A stretch of 28,040 nt of DNA. Origin: JBFXAN01 sp050184225 (lineage in GTDB: Bacteria > Chloroflexota > Dehalococcoidia > CAUJGQ01). The translations under genes and the position numbers were made by a program. The notes below the pieces were generated by a model, which worked only from the letters and a program-made list of their open reading frames with translations, was not told the DNA's origin and did no database searches. This document shows positions 14,951 to 20,783 of this stretch, in pieces (the stretch's first letter is position 1; each line of letters begins with the position of its first letter). The stretch covers positions 1 through 28,040 of the forward strand of contig JBFXAN010000079.1 of the NCBI GenBank assembly GCA_050184225.1. Reading direction: 5' to 3'.

Positions 14951-15580
14951 ATGGTTGCACGATTGATCGAGCGGCACAGCGGGCGGCTGGGACCGGTCCA
15001 CATGCTGACGGCGGTGGTGACGACGATCGGCCGGGGCGCGGACAATGACATCATCCTCGCCGGCGCCTACGTCTCGGCCCGCCATGCTCAGGTGTGTTGG
15101 GACGGGCGGCACTATGTCCTCAACGATTGCGGCAGTACGAACGGCACCGATCTCAACGATGCGCGTCTGGCGGCGCCGCGATGCCTGTGCGGCGGCGACC
15201 GGATCAGCGTGCCCGGCCATCCAGATGTCACGCTCGTGTTTGAGGATGGTTGCGGCACCGCCAAGCTGCCGGTGGCGCACCCGGCCGAGGCCGTCTGGCG
15301 TCTCGACCCGGCCACGGCCGAGCTCTGGGTGCGGGGTGTGCCGGTTTCGCTCAGCGCGAAGGAGTATCGGGCGCTGGCGCTGCTGGACGCGCGCCGCGGC
15401 GCGCTTGTGAGCAAGGACGAGCTGGCCGCGCACGTTTGGCCCGAGTATGACGGGGCGGTCGCCGACGATAACCTCACCCAGCTCGTCGCCCGGCTGCGGC
15501 GCAAGCTGGAGGGCGACGGGGTCCGGCCGCCGCTGCTCGTGACCGTGCGCGGCTTGGGGTATCGGCTGGTTGTGGGCTGA
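14951..15580 (+). CDS. FHA domain-winged-helix transcriptional regulator
   Basis: 209 residues. An N-terminal forkhead-associated domain has all phosphothreonine-binding landmarks: TTIGRG (Gly27-Arg28), Ser42 and Arg44-His45 in VSARHAQ, and GSTNGTDLND (61-70). A C-terminal OmpR-type winged helix (about 115-207) has VSLSAKEYRALALLDARRG, LAAHVWPEYDG, NLTQLVARLRRKLEG and VRGLGYRLVVG. There is no receiver domain, so regulation is probably by binding a Thr-phosphorylated partner, linking a Ser/Thr kinase to transcription as in EmbR-like proteins (which have the opposite domain order). No kinase gene is nearby. GGAGGG sits before the ATG. It converges with, and overlaps, the zinc-ribbon gene. Confidence 0.92.
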   Translation: MVARLIERHSGRLGPVHMLTAVVTTIGRGADNDIILAGAYVSARHAQVCWDGRHYVLNDCGSTNGTDLNDARLAAPRCLCGGDRISVPGHPDVTLVFEDGCGTAKLPVAHPAEAVWRLDPATAELWVRGVPVSLSAKEYRALALLDARRGALVSKDELAAHVWPEYDGAVADDNLTQLVARLRRKLEGDGVRPPLLVTVRGLGYRLVVG

Positions 15581-15917
15581 CGCCTATTTCGTTGCGGTGG
15601 GGCGAGTGTGGCGGAACGTGGTCCGGCAGCCGGTTCGCGACATCTGGCACCGGGCCGTTCGGCGGGTTGGTCACCGGCGTGCCGCAGGCGCCGCAGAAGC
15701 GGGCGCCGGCGCGCAGCGGTCCGCCGCAGCATGCGCAACCCCGTACGGTCAGCGCCTCGCGACGGGCTGCCAGGGCGATCAGGTCACCGCTGCGGGGCGT
15801 CTGCCCGGCGAAGGAGTTGCCCGCGCCGGATGCAGCCTGACCGCAACGCACGCAATACCCGGCGCCGGGGCGCATGAGACTGTCGCAGGCAATGCAGTGG
15901 GAACCGGCCGGCGTCAT
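15474..15917 (-). CDS. Double zinc-ribbon protein
   Basis: 147 residues. Two zinc-ribbon half-sites are plain: Cys8-x2-Cys11 with Cys22-x2-Cys25, and Cys61-x2-Cys64 with Cys75-x2-Cys78 (CCGGPLRAGARFCGACG). Each pair set would bind one Zn. After about residue 90 the sequence becomes Pro/Arg/Ala-rich without structure. The last 107 bp overlap the end of the convergent FHA gene, so this tail may be dispensable. AAGGAGGG precedes the ATG. It is the last gene of the minus-strand group holding the two small peptides. Zinc-ribbon proteins of this sort are often scaffolds or regulators, but no function can be assigned. Confidence 0.75.
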   Translation of the reverse strand: MTPAGSHCIACDSLMRPGAGYCVRCGQAASGAGNSFAGQTPRSGDLIALAARREALTVRGCACCGGPLRAGARFCGACGTPVTNPPNGPVPDVANRLPDHVPPHSPHRNEIGVSPQPADTPSRARSRAAAAGPRRPPACAAAGRRAG

Positions 15918-15943
15918 TGATCAGCCCTCCTTCCGCGATGCGG

Positions 15944-16123
15944 CTATGTCTGCTCCAGCGCGGCGAGGGTGTCGCGGATCGCGCGGCGGAGCGCCGGTGG
16001 CATGGGCCGCTGACTGCCGGTTTCGCGGCCATAGCAGCGGAGACAGATCGGGCGACCGCCGGTGCTGATCATGACCAAGTCATCCAGTTCGGCGTCGAAG
16101 TGGCAGATGCGGCAACATTGCAT
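15944..16123 (-). CDS. Small CxxC...CxxC zinc-binding protein
   Basis: 59 residues. I chose the ATG at 16123 because GGAGG lies just upstream; the longer open frame to 16486 runs through the peptide genes in the wrong frame. The N-terminus has Cys3, Cys4 and Cys7 (QCCRICHFDAELDD) and a second pair Cys27-x2-Cys30 in RPICLRCYGRE, a treble-clef-like metal site. The rest is a helix with basic residues (PALRRAIRDTLAALEQT). It lies between the uncharged peptide genes and the double zinc-ribbon gene, all on the same strand, after a strong hairpin. No family is recognised. Confidence 0.7.
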   Translation of the reverse strand: MQCCRICHFDAELDDLVMISTGGRPICLRCYGRETGSQRPMPPALRRAIRDTLAALEQT

Positions 16124-16147
16124 GGTGGCCTCCTTGTGGCGGGCGCG

Positions 16148-16186
16148 GCTGGTGGGCGCCGGCTCGAAGCGCCGACGCCCACCAGC
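16148..16186 (-). terminator. Strong hairpin between peptide genes and zinc-protein genes
   Basis: A 16-bp stem (16148-16163 with 16171-16186, one mismatch) closes a 7-nt loop. It falls inside the minus-strand group, right after the second peptide gene. No T-run follows, so it may be a partial terminator or an RNA-stabilising stem. Either would make peptide mRNA more abundant than that of the zinc-protein genes. Confidence 0.5.
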
Positions 16187-16203
16187 ACCGACCCACCAGC
16201 CGG

Positions 16204-16335
16204 CTAGAGAATGACCTGCGTGACCGCAGCGCTGTTGCCCTGGACCTGTGCCAGCGTCTGCACGGCGCCGGGCGAACCGGCGGCGAAGTTGCCGCCGACC
16301 TGCAGGTTGATCTGGGGAATGAAGGCGAAGTTCAT
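16204..16335 (-). CDS. Uncharged Gln/Asn-rich small peptide, copy 1
   Basis: 43 residues, ATG at 16335 with GAGGAGGAA upstream. It contains no Asp, Glu, Lys, Arg, His or Cys. Two related units 18 residues apart can be aligned: PQINLQVGGNFAA (7-19) and VQTLAQVQGNSAA (25-37), sharing Q-x3-Q-V-x-G-N-x-A-A. The second ends N-S-A-A-V-T-Q, matching the N-x-A-x3-Q part of curlin repeats. There is no signal peptide or leader-type region. It is 29/42 identical, without gaps, to the peptide encoded 35 bp upstream. Between the two genes most codon differences in the C-terminal half are synonymous, so selection acts on the protein. Possible roles are a self-assembling peptide or a modified-peptide precursor; both are hypotheses. 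Confidence 0.82.
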   Translation of the reverse strand: MNFAFIPQINLQVGGNFAAGSPGAVQTLAQVQGNSAAVTQVIL

Positions 16336-16370
16336 GGTCGTTCCTCCTCAGGATGAAATGACGGCTGTGA

Positions 16371-16499
16371 TCACGAGAACTGGGTGACGGCGGCGCTGTT
16401 GCCCTGTAGCTGGACCAGCGTCTGGACGGCGCCCGGCGAAAACACGGCGAGGTTGAGCCCTGCCTGGACGTTGATCTGGGGGACAATGGCGATGTTCAT
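16371..16499 (-). CDS. Uncharged Gln/Asn-rich small peptide, copy 2
   Basis: 42 residues, ATG at 16499 with AAGGAGAT upstream, first gene of the minus-strand group. Like its paralogue it has no charged residue, no His and no Cys. The changes between copies swap hydrophobic for hydrophobic (Phe/Ile, Leu/Val, Ala/Val) and leave every shared Gln, Asn, Pro and the SPGAVQTL and QGNSAAVTQ blocks intact. The alternation of hydrophobic and Gln/Asn residues suits a stacked beta structure. It faces the methyltransferase gene across 184 bp that contain an 11-bp-phased array. No family is recognised from memory. Confidence 0.82.
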   Translation of the reverse strand: MNIAIVPQINVQAGLNLAVFSPGAVQTLVQLQGNSAAVTQFS

Positions 16500-16587
16500 A
16501 GCGGTTATCTCCTTTCTGGTTGGGCCGATGGTGTCCGGTCAACCGGTGTGACATCGTTAGTGTGCCGCGCGGGGAGGGATGGAATCG

Positions 16588-16624
16588 TGACCGGAACGTG
16601 ACACGCGCCTGATGCGTTCATGAC
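16588..16624. promoter_or_regulatory. Four-unit TGAC/TGAT array with 11-bp phasing
   Basis: TGAC (16588), TGAC (16599), TGAT (16610) and TGAC (16621) start exactly 11 bp apart. This is the same phasing as the 11049-11086 array and shares its TGA(C/T) core. It lies between the divergent peptide operon (first ATG at 16499) and the methyltransferase gene (ATG at 16684), so it could control either or both. A winged-helix regulator of the OmpR type is the expected binder; the FHA-winged-helix protein and the response regulator of this window are both candidates. Confidence 0.55.
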
Positions 16625-16683
16625 ATTTCGCCGGGCCGGGGAAAGTGGGCAGCGCGGTGTCGCGCCGGGATTGGGATCATTCG

Positions 16684-17487
16684 ATGAGCGGAACCTACGT
16701 CCACGGCTATTCGTCCGACGAGAGCACCCGGCTGGTCGATCAGGCGGCGACGCTGACCGAGTTGCTCCACGCCGATACGCGCTATCCCGCTGGTAGCCGG
16801 GTGCTGGAGGCGGGGTGTGGCGTGGGCGCGCAGACGGCGATCCTGGCCGGCGCCAGCCCGGGGTCGGCGATTACCTCGATTGACATCTCGGAGACATCGC
16901 TGGCGGCGGCGCAGCGGCGCGTGGAAGAAGCGGGCATAACAAATGTGAACTTCCAGCGCGCCGATATTTTCGAGCTTCCCTTTGCGGCAGCGCACTTCGA
17001 TCACGTCTTCGTCTGTTTCGTCCTTGAACATCTGCCGGACCCTGCCGGGGCGCTGGCGGCGCTTAAGCGAGTGCTCAAGCCTAGTGGTTCGATCACCGTG
17101 ATCGAGGGGGATCATGGCTCGGCGTACTTCCACCCGGACAGCGCCGACGCCCGCCGGGCGATCCAGTGTCTGGTCGAGTTGCAGCAACGGACCGGCGGCG
17201 ATCCCTTGATCGGACGGCGGTTGTATCCGCTGCTGGTGCAGGCGGGGTATCGCGATGTCGCCGTCTCGCCGCGGATGGTCTACGCCGACGCCAGCCGGCC
17301 GTCACTGGTCGATGGCTTCACACGGAAGACCTTCACCGCCATGGTGGAAGGGGTCGGCGGGCAGGCGGTCGGCGAGGGGCTGATCGATGCAGCACGCTGG
17401 GCGGCCGGGATCAGGGACCTGTATCGAACGGCAGAGGCGGACGGGACGTTCTGTTACACGTTCTTCAAGGCGGTCGGGTCGCGGTAA
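16684..17487 (+). CDS. Class I SAM-dependent methyltransferase
   Basis: 267 residues from the ATG at 16684; an in-frame start at 16645 would add 13 residues, but MSGTYVHGYS is the N-terminus I would expect for this family. The SAM-binding motif LEAGCGVGAQT is at 41-51, followed by SIDISETSLAAAQRRV (motif II), NVNFQRADIFELPF, FVCFVLEHLPDP and LKPSGSITVIEGDHGSAYFH. The C-terminal part (GRRLYPLLVQAGYRD, SPRMVYADASRPSLV, DLYRTAEADGTFCYTFFKA) is a distinctive conserved block of a small-molecule methyltransferase family whose substrate I cannot name. It diverges from the uncharged-peptide operon and shares the phased-repeat control region, which raises the possibility of a functional link. Confidence 0.9.
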   Translation: MSGTYVHGYSSDESTRLVDQAATLTELLHADTRYPAGSRVLEAGCGVGAQTAILAGASPGSAITSIDISETSLAAAQRRVEEAGITNVNFQRADIFELPFAAAHFDHVFVCFVLEHLPDPAGALAALKRVLKPSGSITVIEGDHGSAYFHPDSADARRAIQCLVELQQRTGGDPLIGRRLYPLLVQAGYRDVAVSPRMVYADASRPSLVDGFTRKTFTAMVEGVGGQAVGEGLIDAARWAAGIRDLYRTAEADGTFCYTFFKAVGSR

Positions 17488-17660
17488 CAGCTCCGTACTC
17501 CCACATTCGTGCTATTTGCGGTCCCGCCAGCCGCCATCCGCCGCTACCTCGCCGGAGAGATGACCTTAACGATTGGCGGGTTTGTGCGAAGGCGGGCAGC
17601 GTGACACGCGCCATTCTGTGCCCAACACGCGGCGACGAGCCCGCGATGTGGAGGACGGAG

Positions 17661-18566
17661 ATGGCGATGCAGGAAACCAGGCGGCGTGCCCAACCCCTCG
17701 AGGACGCGCTGACGCACCTGCCGGCACAGTTCGAGCCGGTCCGACCGTCAACATTTGAATCGCCAACCCCACGGGTAAGCTTGCCGGATGGTCTTACCCC
17801 GCGCGAGGCGGAGGTCCTGGGCCTGCTTGCGACCGGACTAAGCAACCGTGAGATTGCGGAGACGCTGGTCATCAGCGTGCGCACGGTCGGCCGGCACATC
17901 GACAACCTCTACGGCAAGATCGGCGTCCACGACCGCGTGCGTGCCCGGCAGTACGCCCGCGCCCACGGCCTCACCGCCGCGCCATCAGCCGTCGCCTGGC
18001 AAGGAGAGGCAGCAGGGGGAACGGGCAGACCGATGCCCTCGCGCGCACCCAGCGAACCGCAGCGGGACGATCAGCCTGGGATGATGGACCAACTGGTGAT
18101 GACGGCAATCTCGCTCTTGCTTCTGGGAGGTCTCCTGTTCTGGCAGCTGACGTCAGGGGGTGATCAGAAATCCGCGGACCACACTGCCGCGATCGGTGGC
18201 GCCGATGCTATGGCCGATCGTGGCGCGGCCGCTTCGCCGATACAGGATCTGCAAGTGACCATGGCTCGCGGGACATCGGCATGGACCGGCACGCCGACCA
18301 CCTACATTGTCAACTCGCCGGGGCAGGCGGCGGAGGTGTACGCGTTCCTCGAACAGGTTCGGAGCACGATCGACACCGGATTTGAGCAGGTGGGGCCGGT
18401 GGAGGTGGTATGGTTCGACTCTCCTGAGTGGGAAGCGTACTTCTGGGCAACGCACGAAGCGAGACATATGCGCGATGGCGTAACCCACTCGGTGATCGAC
18501 CTACGCACAGCCGATCGTGGTTCGTCTAGTATGTGTGACATTCAGGTTGGGCCGTCCGGCTGTTAG
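17661..18566 (+). CDS. Membrane-anchored LuxR-type HTH protein
   Basis: 301 residues from the ATG at 17661, which has GGAGG six bases upstream. A LuxR/GerE-type helix-turn-helix occupies residues 43-104 (LTPREAEVLGLLATGLSNRE, TLVISVRTVGRHIDNLYGKI, ARQYARAHGL). A polar linker leads to one predicted membrane helix (about 144-163, LVMTAISLLLLGGLLFWQL). The last 140 residues would be outside the membrane, with alternating aromatic and polar residues (TTYIVNSPGQAAEVYAFLEQ, PVEVVWFDSPEWEAYFW) and a C-terminal Cys. LuxR output domains normally lie C-terminal in soluble proteins; this arrangement resembles ToxR/CadC topology with a different DNA-binding fold. A membrane-tethered regulator sensing an external signal is the likely role. 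Confidence 0.82.
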   Translation: MAMQETRRRAQPLEDALTHLPAQFEPVRPSTFESPTPRVSLPDGLTPREAEVLGLLATGLSNREIAETLVISVRTVGRHIDNLYGKIGVHDRVRARQYARAHGLTAAPSAVAWQGEAAGGTGRPMPSRAPSEPQRDDQPGMMDQLVMTAISLLLLGGLLFWQLTSGGDQKSADHTAAIGGADAMADRGAAASPIQDLQVTMARGTSAWTGTPTTYIVNSPGQAAEVYAFLEQVRSTIDTGFEQVGPVEVVWFDSPEWEAYFWATHEARHMRDGVTHSVIDLRTADRGSSSMCDIQVGPSGC

Positions 18567-18633
18567 GTCGGGCGTCGCCGAACCACCGCGAACTGTCGGC
18601 GTGATGGGGAGCTTGGCGAAGGAGCGCAGGGCG

Positions 18634-19502
18634 ATGACGGACGAGATCCGCTTCTTCCGGACCCCAGCAGGCGTGCGCGTCGCCTATCGGCGGTTGGGTA
18701 TGGGGCCGCCGATCGTCTTTCCCGCGTGGTGGTTCAGCCATCAGGACCATCTCTGGTCCCACCCGCCGGCGCGGACGTTCTTTACGACTCTGGCAGAGCA
18801 TTTCACCGTCGTCTGCTACGACGCGCCAGGCTGCGGTTTGTCCGACCGAGAACCACCGGCGCTGTCGCTCGATGCACGGGTCGAAGTTCTTTCTGCGCTC
18901 GTCGATCACTTAGCGTTGGGGCGTTTCGCCTTGTTCGGCTACTCCCAAGGAGGCAAGTCTGCGATTCGCTACGCGGCCGAGCATTCGGAGCGCGTCGCTC
19001 AGCTCATCCTCCTCTCTGCCCCGGCGCATCCGCCACAACCGGCCGACCCGGTCAACGCCGCCGAGGTGTGGGAGGCGACCAAGGCATTGGTCCGGGCGAG
19101 CTGGGGTCTCGGTTCCTCGACGCTCGTCGAACTGGAGGCGCCCGGGGCGAATGCGTTGACGCGCGAGTGGCTGGCGGAGGAGGCGCGTGTGGCCGTCGAT
19201 CCGGATACGGCGATCGCCATTTTTGAGGCCTTCCACGCAGCCGATGTCTGGCCCCTCTTGCCCCACATTCAGGCGCCGTGTCTCGTCATGCACCGCCGCG
19301 ACGAACGTGCCTTTCCCTTGAACGCGAGGTACAGGTCCTGCGGCTGCTGGCGGCGGGCAAGAGCAACCGGGCGATCGCCGAGTGGCTGGTGCTGAGTCCG
19401 CACACGGTCACGCGCCATGTCTCGAACATCTTCGACAAGACCGGCGCCGCCAACCGCGCCGAAGCGGCCACGTATGCAGCGCGCCACGGGTTGCTGGAGT
19501 GA
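18634..19502 (+). pseudogene. Alpha/beta hydrolase-LuxR fusion broken by deletion and frameshift
   Basis: The first part (ATG 18634, AAGGAG upstream) is a clear alpha/beta hydrolase: RFFRTPAGVRVAYRRLG, DAPGCGLSD, the nucleophile elbow G-Y-S-Q-G and the acid loop MHRRDER. Right after that Asp, near 19310-19325, homology stops in this frame and resumes one frame over with a LuxR helix-turn-helix (EREVQVLRLLAAGKSNRAIA, LSPHTVTRHVSNIFDKTG) that ends at 19502. The segment with the catalytic His and the linker is missing. Intact fusions of this type place the HTH after a full hydrolase. The gene therefore lost roughly 60-70 codons and its frame. The in-frame product would stop at 19395 with a nonsense tail. 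Confidence 0.75.
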
Positions 19503-19542
19503 TCCTCTGGGGCCATGTTCGCAATGGCGATGATGGTTATGC

Positions 19543-19620
19543 TTGTCATCCTGAGCGGCAGCGAAGGATCTCGGAGATTGAGTTGCGTCCGAGATCCTTC
19601 GCTGCCGCTCAGGATGACAA
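19543..19620. repeat. 33-bp perfect inverted repeat (GTCATCCTGAGCG-type palindrome)
   Basis: Arms 19543-19575 and 19588-19620 are exact reverse complements of 33 bp with a 12-nt loop. The arm begins TTGTCATCCTGAGCG and continues with AGCGAAGGATCT, a motif I recall as dispersed in many environmental bacterial genomes including Chloroflexota. It is likely a small palindromic mobile or REP-like element. It lies between the broken fusion gene and the convergent LLM gene, where its transcript would also form a strong two-way terminator hairpin. Confidence 0.85.
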
Positions 19621-19671
19621 CGTGGGGGTACGCTCCATTGTCGAACACGCACTATGGGACCAGGTTTGCCG

Positions 19672-20691
19672 TCAGCGCAGGAGGCGTTCGTAGACGGTGC
19701 GGGCGCGTTCGGGTTCGGGCTGGGGGTTGAAGTTGAGGATGGGCAGGGCGCCGCCGAGGGCGCGGCGTTCGTCGAGTTGTTCGGCGCAGGCGTCGAGTGG
19801 GCCGATGATCGCGGTGGCGTCGACGAGGCGGTCGGAGACGGCGGCGTGGGCGGCGGCGAGGTCGCGTTCGGCGGTGGCGGCCTGGACTTTGGCGACCTCT
19901 TCCTCGAAGCCGAACCGGGCCAGCATTTCGGCGTAGAAGCGGCCCATCCGGCCGATGTAGTAGGCGATCGGGTGGCGGGCGCGCTGGCGCTGCTCCTCCT
20001 CGTCCACCGCGTCGGTGAGGTAGACCTGGATCTGCGGGGCGATCGTGACGGCATCGGCGGGGCGACCGGCCTTGGCCGCTTCTTCGGCCAACGTTTTCGC
20101 CAAGGTGGCGAAGTGCTCCTTGGGCCAGTAGATCGGGATGATGCCGTCGGCGATCTGGGCGGTTTGGCGAATGCTGGCCGGCGTGATCGCGGCGATGTAG
20201 ATCGGGATGTGCGGGCGGAGCGGCGTGAAGCCCTGGCTGCGGAAGGTAAAGCCCCGCTGGAGATGAAAGATCTCACCGTCATAGTTGAGTGGCTCGCCGG
20301 CCATGAGCAGGTTGATGATCTCGACGTATTCGCGCAGGCGGCGGAGCGGTTTCTCGAAGGGGATGCCGTGCAGGTGTTCGATCACGTTGGCGCCGCTGCT
20401 GCCGAGGCCGAGCGTCAGCCGGCCGCCGGATACCTGATCGAGGGTGGCGGCGGTCATCGCGATCAGCCCGGCGGAGCGGCTGTAGACATTGACGATGTTG
20501 GTGCCGAGGCCGATGCGCTGGGTCTTGGCCGCCAGTTCGGTGAGGGTGGTGAAGGCGTCGCGGCTCCAGGCTTCGCCGGACCAGACCGATTCCACGCCGA
20601 CCTCATCGGCAATCTGGACTCGCTGCACCGCTTGTTCGTGTTCGGCGGGCGTGCGGCCGCCGCCGACGCCGATCGCCAGTCGTTTGGGCAT
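19672..20691 (-). CDS. LLM class F420-type oxidoreductase
   Basis: 339 residues of the luciferase-like family, closest in pattern to F420-dependent members: LAIGVGGGRTPAE at the start, VESVWSGEAWSRDAFTTLTE (about 33-52), TQRIGLGTNIVNVYSRS, GRLTLGLGSSGANVIE and a HGIPFEKPLRRLREYVEI helix. LHGIPFEKP and PLRPHIPIYIAAITPASI match the N5,N10-methylene-H4MPT reductase-like subgroup. It probably transfers hydride from F420H2 to an unknown substrate. It is the second gene of a minus-strand pair with the acyl-CoA dehydrogenase, separated by 92 bp that hold an inverted repeat, so it may be under the same TetR control. Confidence 0.9.
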   Translation of the reverse strand: MPKRLAIGVGGGRTPAEHEQAVQRVQIADEVGVESVWSGEAWSRDAFTTLTELAAKTQRIGLGTNIVNVYSRSAGLIAMTAATLDQVSGGRLTLGLGSSGANVIEHLHGIPFEKPLRRLREYVEIINLLMAGEPLNYDGEIFHLQRGFTFRSQGFTPLRPHIPIYIAAITPASIRQTAQIADGIIPIYWPKEHFATLAKTLAEEAAKAGRPADAVTIAPQIQVYLTDAVDEEEQRQRARHPIAYYIGRMGRFYAEMLARFGFEEEVAKVQAATAERDLAAAHAAVSDRLVDATAIIGPLDACAEQLDERRALGGALPILNFNPQPEPERARTVYERLLR

Positions 20692-20719
20692 GGGCGCTTA
20701 CTCCGTTCGCGCGGCAGTG

Positions 20720-20776
20720 GGCAATGGGCAGTCGGCAGTGGGGAGGCGAAAGCGCCATTGCCGATTGCCCATTGCC
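20720..20776. repeat. Imperfect inverted repeat of GGCAATGGGCA type
   Basis: Arms 20720-20737 and 20759-20776 are 18 bp with one mismatch, separated by 21 bp. GGGCAATGGGCAGTCGGCAG looks like a dispersed intergenic repeat, not part of a gene. It fills the 92-bp gap between the acyl-CoA dehydrogenase stop and the LLM start and could fold into a hairpin in the operon transcript. Confidence 0.6.
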
Positions 20777-20783
20777 GGCGGCG

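Noticed and set aside
16124..16554. Long minus-strand frames across the peptide region
   Set aside because: They read the two peptide genes out of frame; the short frames have their own ribosome-binding sites and are conserved between copies.
16371..17487. Standard lanthipeptide or radical-SAM RiPP cluster
   Set aside because: The peptides lack Cys and leader-type charge, and no LanM, YcaO, radical SAM or peptidase-transporter gene is present.
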